Origin: Buddleja alternifolia
Lineage: Eukaryota > Streptophyta > Magnoliopsida > Lamiales > Scrophulariaceae
Length of the DNA stretch: 64,000 nucleotides
Assembly (NCBI GenBank): GCA_019426215.1
Contig: CM033394.1
Span: forward strand, 23,084,195-23,148,194
Reading direction: 5' to 3'
Part shown: one piece after another, positions 20,900-31,900 of the stretch
Position numbering within the stretch: position 1 is the first letter of the stretch
Layout: each line of letters opens with the position of its first letter
Position numbers and translations under genes: made by a program
Notes under the pieces: generated by a model
What the model was told of the DNA's origin: nothing
Seen by the model: the letters and a program-made list of their open reading frames with translations, nothing else
Databases searched by the model: none

Positions 20900-22771
20900 G
20901 GAGGCATAACATCATTTACAAGGTAAGCTCAGGTGAGTTTGCAATTCCTATGGAATTAACTAGTAATGTGATGGATATGCAACTTATTCCAAAAGAAGAA
21001 ATTCTAGAGGAATTAAGTAAGCTTCTAGAGGAAGTAGCTGTTACTATGAGATGGATAGTGGCGGACGCATGTGTATCCTAGGGGGGGCAAGTGCCCCCAC
21101 TCAATTTTTTTTTTTAATATATGCTTATTTTTTAGTTTTAATTTGTAAATTTACATTAGTGCCCCCACTCAATTTTTCAAAGTGCCCCCTCTCAGTTCCA
21201 AATTTCCAATTTTCATCTTGACTTCACTTTCTCTTTCTACCCTCCCCCACTCAATTTTGATTAAATGCTTGAGTGAATTTTAACATTGGATTTAACTTGT
21301 AGTCTAAATTGGTTGATTAATACAATTTTGATTAATAATGTATTTGTTTGTAGTAAAATTAGTCTAAATGCTTGTAGACTTGTAGTATAATTGTTTGTAC
21401 GTAGTATAAATTGGTTGATTAATAATGTATTTGTTTGTACTTTGTAGTATAAATGGATAATACAACTTTTAGTGTTTTTGATTTTTTTGTCTCTATCTTA
21501 TATTATTAGATGAATTTTATGTTATTTTCATTATTTGAGTTTTAGACTTATAAGAATTTAGAAATAATAAGTTGAAAAAATGTTATATTTGATTTAGATT
21601 ACTTAATAGAGTTATTATGTTATTTTCATTACTTGAGTTTTAGTTTATTAGAATATAGAAATAATAAGTTCAATAAAGTATGTCAAAAGTTGTAATTGAA
21701 CCTAGTTCCTTATTATATTTCCCCCCATAAATATAGTGTACCATACCGCCCCCCGCACCCCCTTAAACTCTTCGTCTATTTGGCAAAAAATAAATTGTAT
21801 AGCTATATCACAACAATTTCGCCCCCTCGGTAAAAATCCTGATTCCATCCCTGATGCTCCCACTGAACTAAAATCCTAGATTCGCCACTGGAGATGGATC
21901 TATATTGGAACTATTGAAGTAGTAATAAAAGTCACTTTCAAAGAAGACGTTGATTCTCCATTACATTTATCTATAATGGATAAAAGAATCAATAATTTAA
22001 GAGATGGTTGTCATGGTACATTGGTAGGAAATTTATATGCAGGAAATCTCATGTTTGATATTCATCCTAGAATTGCATATAACCAAGCTGATTAAGATTT
22101 CAGTCGAGCCATAACTCTTCATCAGGATTTTAAGAAAAGATCTTATGAAAGAAGGTAATAGACCATATTCTATAACATGTAGAATTGCATATGCACTTTC
22201 AAATACATATCATTCTGATTTGTTCATTAGAAAAGAATATATTGAAATTCCAAGAATTCTCAAGGAATTTGCTAAAGTAATGATACCTGAGCCAATTCAA
22301 ATACCTAGAATTGGTGGTGTTGACATTCTAATCAGGGATCATCCAGTCCCAGACAGATCACTTAGTTCTAGAATAGATTTTAATAGCCGAATGTCCTTTT
22401 TTGAAGAAAGGATTAGGAGTTTAAGAGGAAAAAAAGTAATTGAAGATTTAACTTCTCAAGCTATTAGGGTTGATAATGTAAAAATTAGATGTCCTGAAGG
22501 ATGGAAAGAGGTGCAAGTTATATTTGATATTACAAAGAAACATAATTACTTTCATTGTGAAGATTTATATTACTTGCAGCAACCTCCTGTTGGCAAATAT
22601 GAAGGCGTGCTAGAAATGACAGGCTATAAAGTATTTGTTTCAGGTCTTGCAGGAAGAGACCAAGGAATTGTAACCTTGGGATTGAGTTTCTTTGAGGATC
22701 ACAAACCTTGGGGAAGAAAAGGAAAAGGTATGGAATTTTGTGTAGAAGGTCATCTCATTAAAGTAAAATGA
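20900..22771 (+). pseudogene. Caulimovirid movement protein, split by a Mutator-type insertion
   Basis: A 30K-superfamily movement protein relic. The N-terminal part lies at 20930-21056; the coding sense resumes at 21900 with IGTIEVVIKVTF and then a hydrophobic GNLYAGNLMFDIHPRI block, both typical of the family. A stop and a frameshift follow near 22095-22165, then the frame 22145-22771 carries the C-terminal half. The protein would enlarge plasmodesmata for cell-to-cell spread. An 834-bp transposon at 21057-21890 interrupts it. It follows the capsid gene, an arrangement known in cavemoviruses and solendoviruses. Confidence 0.72.
21048..21899. mobile_element. Mutator-type non-autonomous element inside the viral movement gene
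   Basis: The insert 21057-21890 begins AGTGGCGGA and ends TTCGCCACTG (short inverted ends). Perfect 9-bp target duplications, gagatggat, lie at 21048-21056 and 21891-21899; this length is characteristic of Mutator-like elements. Its subterminal parts contain GGGGGGG and CCCCC blocks and AAAATCCTAGATTCGCC. No transposase. Removing it with one copy of the duplication would restore viral continuity, so it inserted after viral integration. Confidence 0.88.
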
Positions 22772-23218
22772 CTAAGTTGATCTTCTATAACCGTTTTCTG
22801 GTGATATAAATTATGGGTGATTATAATCATTTAGTTTTACCCCATAATATGGGGTGTAAAATATTTTATCTTCATCCTACACTAAGTCACGCTATTGACC
22901 CCTATTATAGTAGAGGTTTTAAACAAGTGAATTTTTTGAGAAGACTAAAAATCAAACAATATTATATATTGAAAAGTATAGAGTTCTGGAAACAAGAGAT
23001 GTCCTCACCTGAATTCTAGACTAGATCAGTGGTTTATCAAACGTGGGTAAATCATCATTTAAACTGTTGTTTAAAAGACGAGTTGGAACTGATATAGGAG
23101 ACAACCTTAAAGTTGACAATTTAAAAGGCTATCAGATTCTTGAGTCTTATTAAATGACTAGCCCATTCTCGATTTACATATCTGTTGGTATGTTATATGA
23201 ATAATATAAGTTAGAATA
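22772..23218 (+). pseudogene. Decayed region between movement protein and protease
   Basis: A short open frame at 22813-23019 and scattered coding-like segments lie between the two viral domains. I recognise no motif. It is probably viral sequence too worn to assign. Confidence 0.4.
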
Positions 23219-23534
23219 TTTTGCAGCTTATATTGACTTTGGATCAGGGATTTGTACAGCAAAACTCGGAGTTTTCCCTAGCAATGCTATGGAATCCTTA
23301 CCTATTATTGCAGGAAGAGATTTTTCTCAGAAAATCTTAATAATCAATAAAGGTATACGAGAAGCACAAATCATGATTGGAGGAGCATTTGGTACACCTT
23401 CATATAAGGTAAAAATGCCACCAATTTACTTTCATGATACATGAGCAGATATTTTGTTGGGTAACAATTTTATCCAAAATTTTTCAAAATATGTGCAAGA
23501 TAATCACAAAAAACTTGTTGATTTTTACTACTAA
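23219..23534 (+). pseudogene. Caulimovirid aspartic protease
   Basis: The active-site strand reads AYIDFGSGIC (Asp codon at 23235-23237; the usual D-T-G has become D-F-G). The C-terminal ILLGNNFI strand follows at about 23452-23475 after one stop. Family and order (before RT) fit the caulimovirid protease that matures the polyprotein. It is broken by at least one internal stop. Confidence 0.72.
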
Positions 23535-24722
23535 CTGTAGTAATGAGATATAGGTTTCGCGACGAGAAAAGTCATTTAACAGGTAATGCCAATAATTTTT
23601 CCCAGCAAACGTGGTGATTTTGATGACGCCAAATTAACCCATCTTAAAATGCAGGATAAAAGGAAATTTGGTAAAAACTCTTTTGTCTTTCAGGCAATAG
23701 GGATATTGTGAAGCTTCTAAAGGAAGAACTAAACTTCTTAATGAAGAAGGAAATAAACTTCTTAAAAATGCTTTACAAGAAAAGAAGCCCTTTTGGGATA
23801 TGGACGAAGAAAGTAAGCTTTCTCTCGAATATATTAAAAGATTAATCTAAAGAAATTATAACGAGAATCCTTTGGCTTGGTGGGACAAAAACAAGATCGA
23901 AGCTACTCTGAAGGTAAAAGAACAATGTAAATATGAGTATGTTCGATACAATCCAATCCAAATGAATATGATGGATAAGAACGATATGCAAGAAATTATT
24001 AAAGAGCATATTAATCTTAAACTCATTGAACCTTGAGTCTCTGCTTATATTAGCCTTGAATTTCTGGTAAGAAATCATAGCAAGACAAAAAGAGGAAAAG
24101 CCAGATTTGTAATTAACTATCAAGGTATCAAAAGATAATCAAATTTGATAGTTATTATATCCCGAGTAGAGAACACTTAATTGATTGCGTTAAAAATGCT
24201 AAAGTGTTTTCTATATTTGATTGTAAATTTGGATTTTATCAGATTAAGATGGAAAATGAGTCTAAAAAATATACGGCATTTTCCACTCCACAAGGTCAGT
24301 ATATTTGGAAAATACTTCCAATGGGTCTTGCGAATGCACTCCAGATATACCAAAGAAAAATGGATAATCTATTTAAAGATTATTTTGAGTTCATGTTTGT
24401 CTACATAGACGGCATTCTAATTGCATCAAAAAATATGAATGAACTTATCAAACATCTTGAGATATTTTCTGATGTATGCTTTAGAGAAGGATTAGTGCTA
24501 TCTGAAAAGAAAACAATAATTGGAGTCAATATGATAGAATTTATGGGAATCCTTATTGATAAAACAGGTATTGAACTTCAAGAACATATTGTGGAAAAAA
24601 TCCGCAATTTTCCCGATGTTCTAAAAGATAAGAAACAGCTTCAGAGCTTCTTGGGAGTTGTTAACTTTGCAGGTTTCTTCATCAAAGACCTTGCAAGATA
24701 CAGGAAGGATTTCCGACCATTC
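23535..24722 (+). pseudogene. Caulimovirid reverse transcriptase with YIDG in place of YIDD
   Basis: The N-terminal fingers (23880-24130) are readable across stops, including KARFVINYQ. The frame 24204-24720 carries FSIFDCKFGFYQIKM, AFSTPQGQYIW, LPMGLANA and FVYIDGILIAS, ending in FLGVVNFAGFF. The catalytic box is YIDG (24402-24413): the second metal-binding Asp is Gly. The frame is open from a GTG, with no true start. In the virus this enzyme copies pregenomic RNA into DNA in the cytoplasm. The RNase H that should follow is missing from this strand and appears inverted at 24725-25235. Confidence 0.85.
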
Positions 24723-25237
24723 TTTCCATCTCTTGTTAGGAAATCTGCAAGAACATTATCATGAGACTTCACTATAATAATGTCAAAACAATAAATATTG
24801 ACATTCAGCTTGCCATATAATAATACGTGCTTTCTCAATCTTTGATTCAAGTTTATTTTTCAAGAAAGCTTTAACATTCATATTATCAACTTTTAATGTA
24901 AATTCTTTGGCTAATAAAAACAAATTAAAGGCCATTTTTTAAATTTCTTCCAGAATGCAAAGTATTCTTTCTCGTTTATATGCCAGAGTTTAGCTTATTG
25001 TTCAGTGAACAACCCTCCTATATATCTACAAGGTTCTTCACCCGTAGTTGTTTTTTTCATCAGCATTGCTGTCCACCTATAATCATTGGCATCAGTATAG
25101 ACTACCAAGTCATCATCGTCTTGTGGTATTGAGAGTTTAGGCAAGTTATTGTAAACTTGTTTCAACTCACGAACCCTTTGAGTGTAAATCTCTTCCCACT
25201 CATTTGAGGCAAATTCCATCCTCACGAGATACAGGCA
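24723..25237 (-). pseudogene. Caulimovirid RNase H domain, inverted
   Basis: On the minus strand, from about 25237 downward, ELKQVYNNLPKLSIPQDDDD leads into VVYTDANDYRWTAML (catalytic first Asp, codon about 25093-25091), then HINEKEYFAFWKKFKKW and, near 24760-24728, DNVLADFLTRD. This is the RNase H end of a caulimovirid polymerase. It points against the RT and meets it tail to tail at about 24718-24728. Three or more stops interrupt it. RNase H would degrade the RNA strand during reverse transcription. Confidence 0.75.
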
Positions 25238-25289
25238 TCTCAGGGAAAACCTCATCTCCTGAGGCAATCTGCTCTATAGGATCCACTAT

Positions 25290-26527
25290 TTAGTCAATTT
25301 CTAAGCTCGAGAAATCTTCCGAGTCAATGTCTATGGTCAGTGTGTGATTTGGACAGTTGGACACAATATGACCAGGGTCTCGGGAGAATAAAGAAGAACC
25401 TTATGCTTGAGGTCAAACCTTAATCCACTAGTGAATTTGGAGACAAGTCTCCAAGAGGTCTCACGAACCTCACACTTAAGTAAAAGATCTTCAAATTGAC
25501 TCATATAGTCAGAGACAGTGGAGGTTTGTCTAAGATTATACCAACGGTCCTTTAACTCACATATAATACGGAGGGATGTATTTTTCTTTAAGCCTATGCT
25601 TCATGACATCCTAACGCATTGCGGGTGGACGACCTGCATGTTCGAATTCTCGTTGAACCGTTTGCCAAAAACGTTTAGCAAAGCCCACAAGTTTCATTTG
25701 GGCAAAACGGACCCAAGACGCATCCGACATGTCATAGAAAGAAAAGTAATCCTCAAATTCAAATAGCCAGTCATATTGACTACAACAGGATCTAACCAAT
25801 CATCAAAGGAGGAGACATCTACGTTAACCTTTCTCGTGACATCATCGAAGTCATCACGACGATGAGGATGAGGTAGACGATGTCCTACATGGGGACCTAA
25901 GAAACCAACATCATGATCTATTTCTCTATGATTAGGAAAAGTGCGCCGATGTGGGTGAGGGGTACCTCGAATTGAGGGTCAAAATGGCCAGCAAAAGAAA
26001 ACTCTCCTGTTGTAGAGCCAATAAACTCATCAAGAGCGACTTGAGAACTGTCACCTCATGAACCATAACCCTGTGGGGGATGTCCAAGAGGAGCATGGGG
26101 TTGCGAATGTGGCGGTGCAAGAGGACGAACATGGGATGGGTCAGCAGGAGATAACTTAGGAAATTGTTATGAGCCTATGAAAGTAGACTTAAGGGCATCA
26201 GTGACATTAGACTCGGGCAATTTTCCTAATTTATTTTCTCTCGATGAAAATTGACGCTCAATTTGTGACATTAGACTCGGGCAATTTTCCTAATTTATTT
26301 TCTCTCGATGAAAATTGACGCTCAATTTGTTCAATTATAAACCCTTGCATTTCACGACGGATTTCACTACCCAAATTAGATTGACCCTTTAGGATTTCTT
26401 CTATGCCATTGCGAAGTTCATCAAAATGTAGGTCTACCGACGAATGAAGATTAGAAATTTTTTCTTCAAGAGTGTCTATTCGTTTTTCCATTATCTCTTG
26501 ATTATCTTTTAAAACTTTATTGGCCAT
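25290..26527 (-). pseudogene. Ty3/gypsy gag (minus strand), degenerate
   Basis: It starts at 26527 with a coiled-coil-like N-terminus (KRIDTLEEKISNLHSSVDLH). The retrotransposon gag domain follows at 25799-25611: FEDYFSFYDMSDASWVRFAQ, LVGFAKRFWQTVQREFEHAG. A partial zinc knuckle PGHIVSNCP lies near 25380-25354 and an acidic tail follows. Frames are broken, partly by a 64-bp tandem duplication at 26201-26328. It belongs to a different Ty3 family from copies A and B. Instead of a gypsy pol, a caulimovirid RNase H follows, so this is a chimeric junction. Confidence 0.7.
26201..26328. repeat. Perfect 64-bp tandem duplication within the gypsy gag
   Basis: 26201-26264 and 26265-26328 are identical, starting GTGACATTAGACTCGGG and ending GACGCTCAATTT. 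As 64 is not a multiple of three, it shifts the gag frame. Identity implies a recent event or an assembly artefact. Confidence 0.95.
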
Positions 26528-27130
26528 TGGAAAGGTTACAAAAAGATAAGGTTATTATGCTGATATTAATCTAAGATGTAATGCAATTGCAATTATTGAC
26601 TAACTACGAATATGCAATCTAAGATGTAAATTCAATTAAAATGAAAGTGATGCTTTTTTTTCTTTTTTGGATGATAGGCGAGGCAAGGAAAATCAAAACT
26701 AAAATATCAATATGTGAATATGGACATAATAAGCATGGATAGTGACAGTAAAAGAGGGGAGACCGTGAGAGTAATATTAATGGGCAGGAAAAAAAATTGG
26801 GACTTTATTGCAAGTAATTGACTAAAGTCAAACAAGAGCACTAACCGGTTATCAAGAAAAGCATGTTTAACTTTACCAAAGGTGAGCCGAAACTTATTCA
26901 CTGGTGGAAAAATCGGCGGCGGCGGCGAAGAAACAGGCGGTAGTGGTGGTACTGAACCGGTGCTGGCATGGTAGTGAACAATGGCTGTGAGGTGTAGTGT
27001 TGAAGGTAATTGGCTGTGGCGGATTGAATGCGTGAAGCCGTGAACAAGGAGTTGACTTTTCTCAAATCTTTCTCTTTATTTATTTATTTTGTGTTTTTTC
27101 CTCAACAAATAACAATAATATAAAAAGTAT
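26528..27130. other. Leader-like and AT-rich sequence, no gene
   Basis: Upstream of the gag start on the minus strand. It contains a GGCGGCGGCGGC run (26914-26926) and poly-T stretches. No reading frame with recognisable features. Confidence 0.4.
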
Positions 27131-27672
27131 GGGCTTAATTGGATGGCATATCTATCTCGGAGAATTTTTTTTCATGACAAAAGTGAGAAAAAAAATTTTT
27201 AGGGATAAGAAATTTTGTGTTAGAAATGTGGTTGAATGAGTTTTTTTTAGAGAAAAATATGTAATGATTATGGTTGATGTGATATGTTTTTTATTGTGAA
27301 AGTTTGTTTATATTAATGTTTAAATATAATTTTTCATAAACATATCTTAGTCAAATTCATCGATTTAGTCATAAAAAAATAGGCAAAATGGATCTTATTT
27401 TGCTCGTTACGTTATTTTACATTAGAATATGTAATTAATTTGATTTTCGGTGTTGAATAATAGCCGGACCAAACCCTTTTAATTGGTGAATAAACTGTCA
27501 AATCATGAATAGTAAAAATGCATTTTTTTCTTTTTTTCCAAGAATTTTTCATAGAAACTTTGAGATTTTTATTCAAAAATATTCTCATGATATGCCAACC
27601 AAACGTATTTTTGAGAGAAAAAATATTTGAAAAATATTTTTTTGGAGATGGATTGTCCATCCAATTAAAGCC
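27131..27672. mobile_element. MITE with GGGCTTAATTGGATGG ends
   Basis: The left end GGGCTTAATTGGATGG and the right end CCATCCAATTAAAGCC are inverted copies with one gap. TAT trinucleotides flank both ends (27128-27130, 27673-27675) and may be the target duplication. The inside is A/T-rich and has no real ORF. Confidence 0.65.
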
Positions 27673-27896
27673 TATCTTTTCCTTTCACTCTTTTCTTTTC
27701 CTCACAAATAACAGTAAACATAAAGTAGTAGCAAAGGAACAAAAGTACTGGTTGTGTACCAAAGATAGAGAAAAAAAAAATGGATCGAATTTCAGCGGAA
27801 GTGAACGAATTTTTTTTTTTGGATCGAATTTTGGCTGTGATGCCAAATGATGTAGAACAAATAGCTAATTAAACTAAAACTAATAATCTAAGAAAC

Positions 27897-28185
27897 TAAG
27901 AGGGTGTTTGGCTAAATTTATGAACTCCCCTAAACATTTTATAAGATGTTTATAAGCTCAATAAATTTGTTTGGTCATTTTTTTTTTTAAAAAAACAGCT
28001 TAAAAGATCAAAAAATAAGATGTTTTGGTCTTATAAGTTGTTTTTTAAAAAATAACCTAACCCCACCTTTTTTTAAACATTTTATAAAATATATAACATG
28101 TTACACCTTATAAGCTCCTAAAACATCTTATAAAATGTAAGAGGTTATCATATGTTTTGGATAAGCATAGCCAAACACCCTCTAA
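27897..28185. mobile_element. Tourist-like MITE (PIF/Harbinger), TAA duplication
   Basis: The element 27900-28182 (283 bp) has ends GAGGGTGTTTGGCT / AGCCAAACACCCTC in perfect inverse and TAA on both sides (27897-27899, 28183-28185). The GGGTGTTTGG end and the TWA duplication are typical of Tourist MITEs. Confidence 0.88.
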
Positions 28186-28567
28186 ATATGTTTTTACTCA
28201 ATAATTCAAAGGTGTTTTTAAACTATAACTAAGCCGCAACTTATATGGGCTTTACAATGATGACAAGAAAGGAAATAACATAATCTAAGAAAGCATAATA
28301 AAACAAAGATCAATCAAATACTTAATTAAAGGCCTCCAACTTAGGAATGAATCAATCACTAGAAATTAAGATCTTCCTAATTTGGTACGTAACAATCATC
28401 CGCGATACACGGATCTGCAATTATGGATTGGACGGATTTGATCCCCATCATCTATATTGAAAGTTTGTTTTAATTCAATTGCTAAAGTTGGACAGATATA
28501 CAGTAGTTGACAAAATCGAGCTATCCCGCAACGATTATTCAATTTTCAATGCCAAGATGTATACATA
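28186..28567. other. Intergenic sequence downstream of the HINT4-like gene
   Basis: I see no gene, repeat end or RNA signal here. Confidence 0.5.
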
Positions 28568-28845
28568 TACTTTTTAGTGAAAATTACACACAAACCCCCA
28601 TACTTATTGTTTAATTACCAAAACCTCCCATTACTTATTGGAAATTACCAACAAACCCCCTCAATGAGTCTATTTGTAAAGTTTACAGTGGGTAAAATTA
28701 TAAAAAAAAATTAAATACACGGGGTGTAATTGCAAGAAATACCTTAACACGAGAGGTGTATTTGATATTACCAATAAGTGGAGGTAGGTTTTGGTAATTA
28801 CACAATAAATCAGGGGTCTGTGTGAAATTTTCCCTACTTTTTAGT
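28568..28845. mobile_element. Fold-back MITE just downstream of the HINT4-like gene
   Basis: 28579-28834 (256 bp) is almost entirely an imperfect inverted repeat: the left arm AAAATTACACACAAACCCCC...AATTACCAAAACCT pairs with the inverse of the right arm. The 11-mer tactttttagt flanks it on both sides (28568-28578, 28835-28845), and a 9-bp duplication lies within this, which suggests a Mutator-type MITE. It lies about 115 bp past the gene's stop and may be within its 3' UTR. Confidence 0.88.
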
Positions 28846-28959
28846 AATGACTATCAAGATTTCATCAGGAGAAACCATTACAGTTTAATGCAGTCAATCA
28901 TGGGGCAATGTCCTCTTACTAACAATTGAAGTACATAAGTTGAAGACTTAGAGGGAAGA

Positions 28960-31900
28960 TCATGGTTTTATCCTCTCCAACAATTTCCCAGCTTCAATAA
29001 ATCCACCAAATGGTCCTAAAGACAAGTATTTTACAGCTTTCCATCTGTTTTAAGATTTTAATATCAGACCAAGATGGATAACTTCCTCACGGAAAAAGTG
29101 AAATGTCTAAGAACACACAACTTGGATGTCTAGAGTCATGCAATTATCATGTATCTGAAGAGCTCACCTGGGAGTATATGGAAGTGTGAAACAATGGAGG
29201 TGCAGGTGATTGACACTATTAAATGGAGGCTGGTGGAATCCAAATCTGATCCGAGGAAAATTGTGAACTGCGTGTTATTTCATTGCAGTCTTAATTTACA
29301 AAAGACAAGTTTTTCAAGCTGAGGTTCTTTTTAACCATCAAATTCAATTGATTTCTTAAAAACACGTCGGACATTGTCAGTAAATAACAATAAGTCATTT
29401 GCTAACTCTACATCACTAGTTCATGGGTTGAGCTTTCTTCAATGGTTGAATCTCTAAAGATATTACTAATCAACCAAGAGAAGAAAGAAAAGAGAATGAA
29501 GATCAAATGCATTATAAAAGCATACCTGTAATGCCTAACATGAGGTGCATCTCTTTGTATTAGACTTTGACCAACGTTTAACATGTGATTGACTACAAGG
29601 AGAACAATATGAGATCGACACTTAAGAATATAAGGATTTCCAGAGTAATAGCAAAATCCTGAAAAAGAAGAACCATCATAGTTTGGTTACCTAATAAAAA
29701 GTCTTCAGATCTCCTCTGAAGGTCTTTGACTGTTGATATGTGCTCAATTGGAATCACCAAGTAATGTCTAATTCCCGGAAAAGGTTTTGTGTAAGAAACT
29801 AGCAGCCATTTTCTAAAGTACAAGGAATATAAAGTACACACGGTAAAAAGACAATTGAAGAACTGGATTCATGGTAATGCAGATAGAAAATTTCACTTTC
29901 TCATACTCTTATCACACGGAAAACAGGCAAACTTCTATCACAGAAATATAACTCTTAGTCAAGGAGAAAATACCAATGGTAACAACTATGGATGCATGCA
30001 TAATTTTCTGTGAATTATCAACTTCTGATGCTAAAAAAGAATTTTGTGACACAAAAGGTAGAACTACAAGAAATCTAAAGTCTTGAACTCAAATGTTAAG
30101 TTATCCATCAATTTTTTAAAAACTAAGTTCTATTGTTGGAACAATGTCTAAAGTAATCCTATAGTACTCAAATTGTCGACTTTAACCCTATTTTTACCGT
30201 TGACATGAGTTACACAATCTTTTGAAGCATACTCTTTCTCCATCTATGTTCTTCACATGGATCCTTTATTGATTACCACATTAACCTTCATTTTCTTCTA
30301 GATTATTATTATTCCGGTTTACAGATTTAATGATCAAGTTTATACAATCAACTGGTTATTATAACCATTTCGACAACACATATTTGAATTAATAAATATC
30401 AAACATTTCTATGGAAACTGAAACTATATGAAACTGATTTTCCTATTTCTTTTTAAAATATAATGAATTTATTGTCCAATGCCCAAGTTCATAAGTTGTG
30501 CCAAGTTTTATCTCCAATACACATAACTTGTGTAAAACATAGAAACTAGTTTTGGAATTTTAATGAATAGTTGAAGTTTAGTACTAAATCAATTTTTAGT
30601 TGAAATAAATATTAAATCCACAAAGTGATAGAATACTTGAATATCTAGTTAGAACTTTGAAAAACACTTTAAAAGCAGCAGTTGATTGTCTTTTGAGTTG
30701 CATAATAGGACTTCTAAGCAGCTTAGTCCAATTAAAAATATAAGATACCTATTTATTAGGTACTACCATCCAAAGCGAGAATAACACACATTCTTTTATT
30801 TTGTTGTTAGCTTTCACTGAAGCATTTATGTTCACATAAACACACAATGTCAGTAACAGAGTGTATATGCCAGAATCCTGAGAAGTCGAAAGCTGAAACA
30901 GATGTAAGCCCCTTCTTAACATAATTCTTTTTGTTAGCATATTCATAGCATCAAAAGATAGCTTCTGAGAGAAAAATAAAATCTCCTGGTTACTTAAAGG
31001 TATACCCACCTTTCTGAATTTAAGGTCCTGGGGGATTTACTGATAGATACTAAAGTCCATAAAGGATCTTCCCAAACTTCCCTGACAATTTCATTAGAAC
31101 CTATAAGTTTGAGAAAAGGTCAAAGAAAAAGGGTTACATAGCACTTCAAGACATTGAAGCGGTAGAGGCTGGGTTAAACCTTGATTCATATTCAGGAATT
31201 GTATTGTAACCATAAACCTTCCTCCGTGATACTAGTAAATCCCTATCGTGGGCATATACAATTACTGCGAGTATCGTTATTGTACATTGAGCTGGACAAC
31301 AACCTAGTGCATACATAATAGTGGCAGTCTGAAACCTAAGACATGAGCCACATGACTAAGCAAATGTTATTAAACATAAGTAGGTCAAACCAAGTCAAGA
31401 GTCCATAGCAAGCTTTGCCCCTACGTAAATGCGAATGTTCTGCAGATGCCAATCAATAGTAATGTCAAACTCAGGGTAGCCAAAACCTTATTTAAACAGT
31501 ACATATAGCAAGGATTTCTGAGTGTTACATGACATTAGCTGTTCACTGATGTCATCAACTATGTGTCAATTGATAAAGCCCTGTTAAGGATAGTGGTATT
31601 GGTACAGCCGCATCTTCATTTTTCTTGATTTTATTTCGGAGGACTTTTAGGAGCAATTGAGATTCATGGAATAAGCCTTGGCATGTTTTAAGATATATGA
31701 TGGTGCGCAAATCTCATATGAGCAAAATAAGAAGTAGAAGACCAATGATATTGGAAAGTTCATCCTTACACAAAGCACCAATGAGCAACCAGATTTTAAA
31801 ATGTGGACTAGTTTTTAACTCTTCAATTAATTAAAAAAAAACCAAAAAGAAAAAATAGTTGTATTGAGTAGCGTAAAGAAAACAACGAATGTAAACTTAA

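Noticed and set aside
27774..27835. Repeated GGATCGAATTT around an oligo-T run, like another retroposon scar
   Set aside because: The 11-bp repeat is short, lies in low-complexity sequence, and the enclosed segment has no SINE or LINE feature.
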